The notes beneath the pieces are model-generated. The model saw nothing but the letters and a program-made list of their open reading frames with translations, was not told where the DNA came from and did no database searches. Positions 8,505 to 15,951 of a stretch of 18,381 bases of DNA are shown piece by piece (position 1 is the stretch's first letter; each line of letters opens with the position of its first letter). Origin of the DNA: JBJKRF01 sp046704785 (lineage in GTDB: Bacteria > Chloroflexota > Anaerolineae > Anaerolineales > Villigracilaceae); NCBI GenBank assembly GCA_046704785.1, contig JBJKRF010000168.1, forward strand, positions 1 to 18,381. The letters are read 5' to 3'. Made by a program: the position numbers and the translations under genes.

Positions 8505-8526
8505 ATTCTGTATCCAAGGAAGAATC

Positions 8527-10074
8527 ATGCCAGAGTATTCACCGCTTGAAAAAATCCGCCTGGAAAAAATCGAAGAGTTGCGTGCAGAAGGCGTCGAGCC
8601 TTACCCCACACGCGCCGAGCGGACCCACACCGCCGTCGAAGCCATCGCCGCCTTCGAGCAGGCCGAGCAGCAAGCCAAGGACGACCAGCCGCCGGCCGAG
8701 GTGCATGCCACGCTGGTGGGGCGCCTGCGCGCCGTGCGCGTCATGGGCAAACTGAGCTTCGCCCACATCGAAGACGGCAGCGGGAAGATCCAACTCTTCC
8801 TGCGTGTCAACGAATTGGGCCAGGAGCGCCTGGATTTTTTCAACAAGATGTTCGACCTGGGCGATTTCATCCAGGCGGCGGGTATGATGATGCGCACCCG
8901 CAGCGGCGAGCCGACCTTGCTCGTTCACGACTTCAAACTGTTGGCCAAAGCCGTCTCTCCGCTGCCGGCTGCCAAAGACGAAGCGCTCGAGGACGGTAGT
9001 GTCATCCGTCACGCCGCGCTGGAAGATGCGGAACTGCGCGCGCGCCAGCGCTATGCCGATCTGGCGGTCAACCCGCAGGTGCGCGAGACCTTCCGCAAGC
9101 GCGCAAAAGTCATCCGGTCGCTGCGCGGCTTCCTCGACGATCACGGCTTTCTCGAAGTCGAGACCCCCATTCTGCAGCCGCTCTACGGCGGCGCGGCGGC
9201 GCGGCCTTTCGTCACCTTCCACAACCAGCTCAAGCAACAGCTTTATCTGCGCATCTCGTTCGAGTTGTATCTCAAACGTCTGATCGTCGGCAACCTGGAA
9301 CGCGTCTACGAAATCGGGCGCGACTTCCGTAACGAGGGCGTTTCCTTCAAGCACAATCCAGAGTTCACCCAGCTTGAGTTCTACTGGGCCTACGCCGACT
9401 ATTTGCAGGTGATGGAACTGACTGAACAGATGGTCTCCTACACGGCCAAGCAAGTGACCGGCGGTTACAAAGTCACATACCGGGAGACGGAGCTCGATTT
9501 CACCCCGCCCTGGCGACGCCTGGAAATGCGCCAGGGGCTGCTTGATGTGACCGGAATCGACATCTACGCCCAAAAGGACGCCGACTCCCTGGCAGCGGCT
9601 CTCCGTCAAAAGGGCAAGGTGCCCCCCGTCGGCGCGACGCGCGGCAAACTCATCGATTGGATGCTGAGCGAGTTCCTCGAACCGACCCTGATTCAGCCGA
9701 CCTTCCTGTACGACTATCCGCGCGACATCTCGCCCCTGGCCAAGTCCAAGCCGGGCGACTCGCTGACGGTGGAACGCTTCGAAGGCTACGTGGCCGGATT
9801 CGAACTGTGCAACGCCTTCACCGAGCTGAACGATCCGCTCGACCAGGAGCAGCGCTTCCTCGAGATGGGCCGCGACTACGCCAGCGACGATGAAGAGAAA
9901 CATCCCATGGACGAGGATTACCTGCGCGCCATGCGTTACGGCATGCCGCCCATGGGCGGCTTCGGTATGGGTGTCGACCGCCTGACCATGCTCCTGACCG
10001 ACAAACATTCCATCCGCGAGGTGCTGCTCTTCCCGCACCTGCGCGACGGCGGCGGCGAAGTCACAGAAGAGTAA
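8527..10074 (+). CDS. lysS: Lysyl-tRNA synthetase, class II
   Basis: The product has 515 residues, normal for class II LysRS, and charges tRNA-Lys with lysine in the cytosol. An N-terminal OB-fold anticodon-binding domain spans about 60-155 (LVGRLRAVRVMGKLSFAHIE). The catalytic domain has motif 1 near 205-215 (FLEVETPILQP), motif 2 at about 262-290 (YEIGRDFRNEGVSFKHNPEF, then TQLEFYWAYADY) and motif 3 at 477-485 (GGFGMGVDR). AGGAAG lies 4 nt before the ATG. It follows greA closely, an arrangement seen in several bacterial groups. A strong terminator separates the two and I see no clear promoter in the 22-nt gap, so expression may rely on readthrough or on a promoter hidden in the terminator region. 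A hairpin terminator follows at 10140. Confidence 0.97.
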   Translation: MPEYSPLEKIRLEKIEELRAEGVEPYPTRAERTHTAVEAIAAFEQAEQQAKDDQPPAEVHATLVGRLRAVRVMGKLSFAHIEDGSGKIQLFLRVNELGQERLDFFNKMFDLGDFIQAAGMMMRTRSGEPTLLVHDFKLLAKAVSPLPAAKDEALEDGSVIRHAALEDAELRARQRYADLAVNPQVRETFRKRAKVIRSLRGFLDDHGFLEVETPILQPLYGGAAARPFVTFHNQLKQQLYLRISFELYLKRLIVGNLERVYEIGRDFRNEGVSFKHNPEFTQLEFYWAYADYLQVMELTEQMVSYTAKQVTGGYKVTYRETELDFTPPWRRLEMRQGLLDVTGIDIYAQKDADSLAAALRQKGKVPPVGATRGKLIDWMLSEFLEPTLIQPTFLYDYPRDISPLAKSKPGDSLTVERFEGYVAGFELCNAFTELNDPLDQEQRFLEMGRDYASDDEEKHPMDEDYLRAMRYGMPPMGGFGMGVDRLTMLLTDKHSIREVLLFPHLRDGGGEVTEE

Positions 10075-10139
10075 AAACGAGCGTCTGGCCGCCAACGCAA
10101 CCGAAGCCTGGACAGCCGCAAATGAGAAAAAAGAACTAC

Positions 10140-10169
10140 ACGGACGCGCCTACCACGCGCGTCCGTTTT
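10140..10169 (+). terminator. Intrinsic terminator of lysS
   Basis: A 10-bp perfect stem (acggacgcgc, 10140-10149, with gcgcgtccgt, 10157-10166) is followed by TTTTGTGATTT. It lies 65 nt beyond the lysS stop. Confidence 0.8.
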
Positions 10170-10232
10170 GTGATTTAATTGGCGATTATCATCCCGTAAC
10201 ATTAAAAAAGGTAGGCTCAAGAGGAGAGCGCC

Positions 10233-11678
10233 ATGCCCGACACATTCAATTGCCCCAACTGCGGTGCACCATTGGACTATCAAGGCAGCGATCCGATGAT
10301 TCGCTGTCCGTACTGCAACACATCGGTGGTCGTCCCCGACAACCTGCGCGCCAAACCGTCGTTTTCTTCGCAGCCCAGCAACTTCACCCTCACCGGCGCA
10401 GGCAACCTCGGCTCGCTGCTTCAACAAGCCAAGCGTTTCAAGGAAGTCAAAGACCTGGCCCAGGCTGGCAACATCGACGAAGCCGTGCGCGTGTACTGCG
10501 AAATTACCGGCGTCAGCCCGGAGATGGCCCGCGCCTCGGTGGAGGCGCTTTCTCTGGGACGCCCCATCGTCTTGAGCAGCATGAATGCCAGTAACGTTTC
10601 GACGCAAATCTCGCAAGCGATGGGCGAGAGTTTTAACACGCCAACGTTCAGCACCCCCGTTGCGCAAGTCAGCGCGCCCGCGCCACGCAGCAACCGCCGG
10701 ATGGGATGCATTATGAGTTGCGCAATTACGGCATTCGTCCTGGTCATCCTGGCCGCGACGCTTATTCCAATCGTTGCCGCGTTTGGCGGCAATACGCTGG
10801 TATCCAACTTGCTTGGCGGCTCCAGCAACTCCAACGGTCCGGGGGGGATCAGCCTGCCCGCCCTGGGATTTGCCAACCAGGAACTTGGCTTTGGCAGCCA
10901 GGGCAGCGGCCCCGGCCTGTTCAACGACGTGCGCGGACTGGGCATCAATCCAGCCACCGGCGCGATTTTCGCCGCCGATTACGAAGGAGGCCGCGTGCAG
11001 TCCTTCGACCCCACCGGAAAATTCGTCACCCAGTGGACGCTCAACTCCGACAGCAAGGACAAAATCATCACCGGCATGGCCAGCGACCGCAACGGGAATG
11101 TTTTTATCGCCGCCGACGGCAAGATCTACCGCTATGACGCCACCGGCAACCTGGCCGCTACGCTGGTCGTTCCCGACACATATATCAACAACCTCGTCGT
11201 CGGCGCAGACGGAAATATCGTCGCCGCGGCGGACAATGAGACCATTTTGCGTATGACCACCGACGGAACGGTGTTGAACACCTTCCAGAACGTCTTTACC
11301 GATAACGGCGGAGACGACGAGTTGGACATGATCGTCGCTGTGGACGGCACCAACAACATTTATATTCTAGGCACCTTCAACAATGCCGTCTTCAAGCTCT
11401 CGCCGGACGGTAAATTCATCACCCGCTTCGGGAGCGACGGCGACGGCCAGGGCCAGTTCCGTGCGCCGGAGAGCATTGGCGTGGACGGTTTCGGGCGCGT
11501 ATACATTGGCGACTTCAAGGGGATTCAGGTCTTCGACAGCACAGGCCGCTACCTGAACCTGATTCAGACGGACGGCGTGCCACGCAGCCTGACTTTCGAC
11601 GACCAGAATAAGCTCTATTTCTCGAGCAGCACCAACAAAGTCTTCCGGTTCAACGTCCAGAAGCCGTCTGACAATTAA
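10233..11678 (+). CDS. Membrane-anchored zinc-ribbon / NHL beta-propeller protein
   Basis: The product has 481 residues and an unusual layout. Residues 1-35 are a zinc ribbon (Cys7, Cys10, Cys25, Cys28; FNCPNCGAPLDY and RCPYCNTSVVVP). About 70-110 is a short helical segment (AGNIDEAVRVYCEITGVSPE, then MARASVEALSLG) that looks like the L7/L12 C-terminal helices. One membrane helix lies at about 158-184, preceded by RSNRR, which predicts a cytosolic zinc ribbon and an external C-terminus. About 215-478 contains repeated blades such as INPATGAIFAADYEGGRVQS and IGVDGFGRVYIGDFKGIQVF, typical of NHL-type propellers. These often bind proteins or ligands; no catalytic residue is visible. GAGGAG sits 6 nt before the ATG. 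It follows lysS after a terminator, so it probably has its own promoter. The biological role is unknown. Confidence 0.85.
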   Translation: MPDTFNCPNCGAPLDYQGSDPMIRCPYCNTSVVVPDNLRAKPSFSSQPSNFTLTGAGNLGSLLQQAKRFKEVKDLAQAGNIDEAVRVYCEITGVSPEMARASVEALSLGRPIVLSSMNASNVSTQISQAMGESFNTPTFSTPVAQVSAPAPRSNRRMGCIMSCAITAFVLVILAATLIPIVAAFGGNTLVSNLLGGSSNSNGPGGISLPALGFANQELGFGSQGSGPGLFNDVRGLGINPATGAIFAADYEGGRVQSFDPTGKFVTQWTLNSDSKDKIITGMASDRNGNVFIAADGKIYRYDATGNLAATLVVPDTYINNLVVGADGNIVAAADNETILRMTTDGTVLNTFQNVFTDNGGDDELDMIVAVDGTNNIYILGTFNNAVFKLSPDGKFITRFGSDGDGQGQFRAPESIGVDGFGRVYIGDFKGIQVFDSTGRYLNLIQTDGVPRSLTFDDQNKLYFSSSTNKVFRFNVQKPSDN

Positions 11679-11709
11679 GCACAGATCGCAAGGAACTGAA
11701 CCCTAAAGC

Positions 11710-11753
11710 AAGGCCGCAAAGTCTCGCGTTTTCTTCACAGACTTTGCGGCCTT
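11710..11753. terminator. Bidirectional terminator between the NHL gene and ldh
   Basis: A perfect 15-bp stem (arms 11710-11724 and 11739-11753, aaggccgcaaagtct / agactttgcggcctt, 14-nt loop) sits between the convergent stops at 11678 and 11774. The A/T-rich arm ends give CCTTTA on the plus strand and TTGCTTTA on the minus strand, so it can serve both genes. Confidence 0.75.
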
Positions 11754-11773
11754 TACAATTCCGCCTCCACAAC

Positions 11774-12736
11774 TCAGGCAGCGGTCAATTGCTGCAGCGC
11801 GTTTCGCAGGGTAGCCGCGGAATTTTCCAGCAGTTGCTGCTCATCGGGCAACAACTTCGTCTCGACAATCTGTTTGACGCCGTCCTGCCCAACCAGACAG
11901 GGAACGCTCAGGCAAACATCCTGGAGCCCGTACTCGCCATCCAGCAAGGTCGATACCGTCAGGATGCTTTGTTGGTCCTGCAGAATCGTGCCGACGATAC
12001 GCGTCAAGGCCACACCAATGGCGTAATACGTAGCCCCCTTATAGTTGATGATATGGTAAGCCGACTCCTTCACGTCCTGGATAATTTTCTGGCGCTCGAT
12101 GTGCCAGTTGCTGCATTCGGCGCAGGTCTGGCAATAGTCGTCGATCGACATGCCCGCCACATGAGTCATCGACCAGGCTGCGAATTCGCTATCGCCGTGC
12201 TCACCCAAAATGTAGGCGTGCACGTTGGTCACATCCACGCGGCAGTGCTGGCTGAGCAGATAGCGAAAACGGGAACTATCCAGCACCGTACCAGAACCGA
12301 TCACGCGTTTCTTGGGCCAGCCCGAATGCTTGAGCGCCACATAGGTCAAAATATCTACGGGGTTGGTGGCAATCAGCAGGATCGCCTGCGAGTGCTGCGC
12401 GATGATTTCGTCGACAACTCTCTTGATCATTTCCACGTTACGCTGCAACAGGTTCAAGCGCGTCTCACCCGGCGCCTGCTTGGCGCCGGCGGTCACGACG
12501 ATGACCTGCGCGTCGGCATAATCGCTGGTTTCCCCAACGCGAATCTGCACAGACGGGTAGAACGGCAATCCATGCGCCAGGTCGAGCACCTGGCCTTCCA
12601 CGTAGTCACGGTTGATGTCCATCAGATCGATTTCCTGGGCCAACCCTTTTTGCGCGAGCGCATAGGCGAAGGTCGAACCCACCGCGCCCGCTCCAACGAT
12701 GACCACTTTACGAGGTTTCCACATTGACTCTGTCAC
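11774..12736 (-). CDS. ldh: L-lactate dehydrogenase
   Basis: The 320-residue product interconverts pyruvate and L-lactate with NAD(H) in the cytosol. Residues 11-40 form the Rossmann start (VVIVGAGAVGS...DLMD), with Asp40 placed for NAD. The mobile loop reads AGAKQAPGETRLNLLQRN. Gln87 takes the specificity position that is Gln in lactate and Arg in malate dehydrogenases, and Arg93 follows. Catalytic residues are Asp153 and Arg156 (VLDSSRFR) and His180 (ILGEHGDSE). The start is a GTG at 12736, because AGGAGG (12742-12747) lies 5 nt upstream; the ATG four codons later is too far from that site. An extended -10 promoter lies just upstream, so it is likely transcribed alone. It converges on the NHL gene. 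Fermentative NADH disposal is an inference. Confidence 0.95.
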   Translation of the reverse strand: MTESMWKPRKVVIVGAGAVGSTFAYALAQKGLAQEIDLMDINRDYVEGQVLDLAHGLPFYPSVQIRVGETSDYADAQVIVVTAGAKQAPGETRLNLLQRNVEMIKRVVDEIIAQHSQAILLIATNPVDILTYVALKHSGWPKKRVIGSGTVLDSSRFRYLLSQHCRVDVTNVHAYILGEHGDSEFAAWSMTHVAGMSIDDYCQTCAECSNWHIERQKIIQDVKESAYHIINYKGATYYAIGVALTRIVGTILQDQQSILTVSTLLDGEYGLQDVCLSVPCLVGQDGVKQIVETKLLPDEQQLLENSAATLRNALQQLTAA

Positions 12737-12741
12737 ACCTT

Positions 12742-12747
12742 CCTCCT
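12742..12747 (-). promoter_or_regulatory. Shine-Dalgarno that selects a GTG start for ldh
   Basis: AGGAGG on the minus strand lies 5 nt before GTG at 12736 and 17 nt before the downstream ATG. The spacing supports the GTG. Confidence 0.7.
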
Positions 12748-12772
12748 GGCAAGAATCGATTCCAAGGCCGCC

Positions 12773-12781
12773 AGTATAGCA
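12773..12781 (-). promoter_or_regulatory. Extended -10 promoter of ldh
   Basis: TGCTATACT on the minus strand is an extended -10 element (TGn plus TATACT). The start point would be near 12766, giving a leader of about 30 nt that includes the AGGAGG. There is no good -35, which is acceptable for extended -10 promoters. Confidence 0.55.
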
Positions 12782-12820
12782 TAGGCCTGGGCTCCTCGCT
12801 TGAATCCGCCGGGACTCTTT

Positions 12821-12901
12821 GGGAATCAGTGTGACGCCAAATAGATAGGGCTGTTTTGGGTACGAATTGGATGTGAGTGTCTTGCCGACAGACTGATTCC
12901 C
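12821..12901. repeat. Widely spaced 10-bp inverted repeat between the kinase gene and ldh
   Basis: gggaatcagt (12821-12830) and actgattccc (12892-12901) are exact inverted copies 61 nt apart. The right copy abuts the stop codon of the kinase-fusion gene. The transcript could form a long-range stem at the 3-prime end, but the large loop makes the role uncertain. Confidence 0.4.
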
Positions 12902-12902
12902 C

Positions 12903-14609
12903 TTATTTCCAGGCTTTGAAATCCTTCAGGATCGATCCGCCGATGAACTCGCGCAAGATGGAATTGTCGGGAACCAGGTCGCCCGCCAACGGCAGGAACC
13001 ATTCCAACAAAGCCAGCAAGCGTTTGGTCTCGATATATTCGGGGGTGCCCGGCGGCACCTGGCGCAAAAGCGGCTCGGCCACCGGCTTGAGCACGGCCAG
13101 TTCGTAGACCAGCGCCGAATTGAACATGATATCGGCGTTTTCTTGATAGGGGAAAATATAACGCTTCTCACCGCGCCGCACCGATTCCCAGCGCCGGACG
13201 GTCTGCGTCGCAGTGTAGCCGCGTTCACGCGCATCACGCACAATGCGCCGAATCAGGCGCGTATCCGTCGTCGAAACGCGGTTGTGACGGTCGAGGTTGA
13301 GTTGGGTGAGCGCCGAGGCGTAGATACGGTAGGCCTTGTCAGCCAAGGAAGCGGGCAACAGGCGCGGGTCCAGGCCGTGAATCCCCTCCAGGATGATCAA
13401 CTGATCGGGGCGCAAACGCACCACGTCTCCTGCTTCCTGCCTACCTTCCCTGAAGTTATAACGCGGCAGTTGCACTTCCTCGCCGCGAATCAGGCGCTGT
13501 AAATGGTCGCCCAGCAGCCACAGGTCCAGCGCCTCGAGCGCCTCGAAATCGAACTGACCCCGCTCATCGCGCGGCGTCTGTTCGCGGTCGACGAAGTAGT
13601 TGTCCAGTTCCAGCGCAAAAGGCGACAAACCCAACGTCAGCAATTGGACGGCCAGACGCCGGGAGAAGGTGGTTTTCCCCGACGAGGAGGGCCCGGAAAT
13701 GAGCACCAGCCGCGCCGCCTGCGAACGTTCGGCGATCTGGCGCGCGATCTCGGCGACGTGCTGCTCGTGCAGCGCCTCGGCTACCAGCACCAGTTCCTGC
13801 ATACGCCCGTGCTCGATGTCATCGTTCAAGGCCCCCACCGAGTCGATGCCCAGCTTTTCCAGCCAGTCGCCGTATTGGCGGAAGGCCGTCATCAGCTTGG
13901 GATAAGCGTCCATCGGCATCAGTTCGGTGGGCGTGTGCCGGCGCGGAAAGCGCAAGGTGAAACCGCCGTTCGAGGGCGTTAGCGCAAACCACTTGATGAA
14001 ACCGGTCGAAGGCACCATGTAGCCATGATGATAATCCTGATGCTCGTACAAGCGATACAGCGTCACGTAAGGCTTGCGACGGTATTTGAGCAAACCGACT
14101 TTATCGGGATAGTTAGCGCGTTCGAAGAAGGCGATGGCCTCATCGATGGGCACTTCGCGCCGCTCGAAAGGCAGGTCGAGCTGCACGAGGCGCTGCATTT
14201 CCGTTTCCAGGGCATTCAACTCGTCTGCAGAAAGTTCCTCGCGCCCCCGCACATGACAGTAGTACCCGCCCCAGGCCACCGAATGATCGATCAGCAGGTC
14301 GACATCCGGGAAGAGATTGGAAAACGCCACCTCGAGCAGGAACGTCAGCGAGCGACGGTAGATGCGTCCGCCATCGGGGTCGCCCATCGTCACCGGCTGG
14401 ACGTTTGCCTCCATTTCGATGGGATAGGTCAGCTCGCGCAGATCACCATTGATGACGGCGCCCACGATCGGCGCCGGGGAATCTGCGTCCAACACGCGCA
14501 GGAATTCCCCCACACTGGCATGCCGCAGACCGCGCAGCACGCGCCCGTCTGGCAGGTGAACTTCGACTTTTTCGTTTTCTTGTACAAATTGAATGGCAGG
14601 CTTGCTCAT
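12903..14609 (-). CDS. TGS/ThrRS-like domain fused to a uridine kinase-type nucleoside kinase
   Basis: The product has 568 residues. About 14-75 is TGS-like (VEVHLPDGRVLRGLRHASVG). About 85-240 resembles the second additional domain of threonyl-tRNA synthetase, but the usual HxxxH is replaced: His109 is present (DHSVAWGGYYC) and the second His position is Trp113. The C-terminal half is a P-loop kinase of the uridine kinase/phosphoribulokinase type: Walker A GPSSSGKTT at 306-314, LELDNYF with Asp336, ILEGIHGLDPRLLP, and RRGEKRYIFPYQENAD near the end. This fusion is known in other bacteria, usually annotated as a nucleoside kinase. ATP-dependent phosphorylation of a nucleoside is likely and the substrate is not certain. 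GGGAG lies 6 nt before the ATG. It follows the panE-type gene by 60 bp on the same strand, probably as an operon. Confidence 0.88.
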   Translation of the reverse strand: MSKPAIQFVQENEKVEVHLPDGRVLRGLRHASVGEFLRVLDADSPAPIVGAVINGDLRELTYPIEMEANVQPVTMGDPDGGRIYRRSLTFLLEVAFSNLFPDVDLLIDHSVAWGGYYCHVRGREELSADELNALETEMQRLVQLDLPFERREVPIDEAIAFFERANYPDKVGLLKYRRKPYVTLYRLYEHQDYHHGYMVPSTGFIKWFALTPSNGGFTLRFPRRHTPTELMPMDAYPKLMTAFRQYGDWLEKLGIDSVGALNDDIEHGRMQELVLVAEALHEQHVAEIARQIAERSQAARLVLISGPSSSGKTTFSRRLAVQLLTLGLSPFALELDNYFVDREQTPRDERGQFDFEALEALDLWLLGDHLQRLIRGEEVQLPRYNFREGRQEAGDVVRLRPDQLIILEGIHGLDPRLLPASLADKAYRIYASALTQLNLDRHNRVSTTDTRLIRRIVRDARERGYTATQTVRRWESVRRGEKRYIFPYQENADIMFNSALVYELAVLKPVAEPLLRQVPPGTPEYIETKRLLALLEWFLPLAGDLVPDNSILREFIGGSILKDFKAWK

Positions 14610-14669
14610 AACGTGCTCCCAAGAACTCTCTGGGCAACAATAAGAAAGACTGGTTGTGTGACTTATCCG

Positions 14670-15719
14670 TCAGGCAGATTCGCACAAACTTAACAATTTC
14701 TCCGGCTGGTGGGCAAAGGCGTCGATGGGAAGGCGCCCGCCGACCAAGGCCAGCAGCGTCTCGGTCAAGGCTTTATTGACGGGTGTCGGCACGCCGAGTC
14801 GCGCTCCGGCGCGCACGACGGCCCCGTTGTAATAATCCACTTCGCTCTTCCCGCGCCCCGAATGCAGGTCGATGTGGAACGAAGGCATCTTACGTCCGCG
14901 GCCCCCGCCAACGAAACGAGCCATCAAAGGCGCGGAGATGAAAGCCGGCAGCTTTACGACGCTGACCAGCAGGCGCGCAGGTGTGGACGGCAAGTCCACC
15001 ACGTGGATGTCCTGGGCCTGCATGACCGCCAGCGTCTCGTTCAGACTGCGACGTTCCATAGCGTACAAGCCGGGATGCGAAAAGACCTCCGCGATGGTCA
15101 TATCGAGAATGGCCGACGAAACGCTGCCGAACGAATTGATCATCATCTTCGACCATTTCATATCCGCCGGGCGCTGAAACAGCCTGGGAGCCAGACCTGC
15201 TTCGTCTAAAGCCTGGAACAATCGCGCTGAGAGCGGATGCGTAGCCGTCAGACCGACGCCGCGCACCTTCTCCAGCACCACCTCGCCCGGGCCGTTACGC
15301 GCCACCGACGAGGTCACCGTGGCCGCAATGACCTTTTCCGCGCCCAGCGTGGCCGCAATGGTGGGTTCGTTATCCACGCCGTTTTGCAGGCACAGGACCG
15401 GCGGCATCTGTTCGGCAAAAGGCCGAATACTCTCAAGCGCCTCTGCCGTATTGTACGACTTGATGGTAAACAGGGCCACGTCGAACGGACCCGTCTTCAG
15501 AGCTTCGTCGAGCGAGGCAAAAGCCGCCACTTTCTCCGGCGGGACGAGGCGCACGCCGGCGTCTCCGGCCAGTTCCAGGCGCAGGCCGCGCTCACGCAAC
15601 ACGCCCACCGAACGCGCCCGCTCAATGAAGGTGACTGGATGACCCTGCAATGCGAGCGAACCCGCAACGTAGGTGCCGATTGCGCCTGCGCCAAAACACA
15701 AAACCTTCAGTGAATCCAT
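14670..15719 (-). CDS. panE: 2-dehydropantoate 2-reductase (ketopantoate reductase family)
   Basis: The product has 349 residues. It would reduce ketopantoate to pantoate with NADPH in the pantothenate/coenzyme A pathway. The N-terminus has the nucleotide-binding GAGAIG (10-15, within VLCFGAGAIGTYVAG). LCLQNGVDNE includes Asn113. KWSKMMINS gives Lys191 and Asn195 at the places of the catalytic lysine and asparagine, and KSEVDYYNG gives Glu293, Asp295 and Asn298 in the substrate-binding helix. The start at 15719 has AAGGAG about 11 nt upstream, a long spacing. The family contains paralogues of unknown substrate and no other pan genes are in view, so the pathway role is probable rather than certain. 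It is followed after 60 bp by the kinase fusion gene. Confidence 0.82.
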   Translation of the reverse strand: MDSLKVLCFGAGAIGTYVAGSLALQGHPVTFIERARSVGVLRERGLRLELAGDAGVRLVPPEKVAAFASLDEALKTGPFDVALFTIKSYNTAEALESIRPFAEQMPPVLCLQNGVDNEPTIAATLGAEKVIAATVTSSVARNGPGEVVLEKVRGVGLTATHPLSARLFQALDEAGLAPRLFQRPADMKWSKMMINSFGSVSSAILDMTIAEVFSHPGLYAMERRSLNETLAVMQAQDIHVVDLPSTPARLLVSVVKLPAFISAPLMARFVGGGRGRKMPSFHIDLHSGRGKSEVDYYNGAVVRAGARLGVPTPVNKALTETLLALVGGRLPIDAFAHQPEKLLSLCESA

Positions 15720-15766
15720 CTACAATCAATCTCCTTGGCAGGGATGAATCTTCGTATCTTCATGAG

Positions 15767-15835
15767 TGCCATTGCGACGAGCCGTTCCCCAGGCAAAGAA
15801 GCAATCTCCCGTTGCAGGCAAGGAGACTGCCACAC
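15767..15835. repeat. Probable degenerate copy of a dispersed intergenic repeat
   Basis: The plus strand contains gccattgcgacgagcc, then gaagcaatctccc, then caggcaaggagactgccac. This order (attgcga-gagc, gaagcaatctcc, gagactgcc) matches from memory a dispersed repeat seen between genes in many bacterial genomes. Two similar segments (caggcaaagaagc and caggcaaggagac) also form an imperfect direct repeat here. It lies between the epimerase stop and the panE start. Other copies would have to be found in the genome to confirm it. Confidence 0.45.
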
Positions 15836-15951
15836 CCCCATAAATTCGCCTTATCCCACTGATTCTCAGAGAACCAAAACAACAAGTGCGTTCGTTGAGA
15901 GTTTTCGTGGAAGAAGGGAAAACGAATTGTCCGGGTGGAGCGCCGAGCCTG

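Noticed and set aside
8433..8526. T-box or lysine riboswitch before lysS
   Set aside because: The 94-nt gap holds only a terminator-type hairpin and no T-box sequence or room for a lysine aptamer.
8539..10095. Antisense open frame (518 codons) opposite lysS
   Set aside because: It mirrors lysS codon use and has no domain, whereas lysS has complete class II motifs.
11744..12727. Antisense open frame (327 codons) opposite ldh
   Set aside because: ldh carries all catalytic residues on the other strand; this frame has none and no ribosome site.
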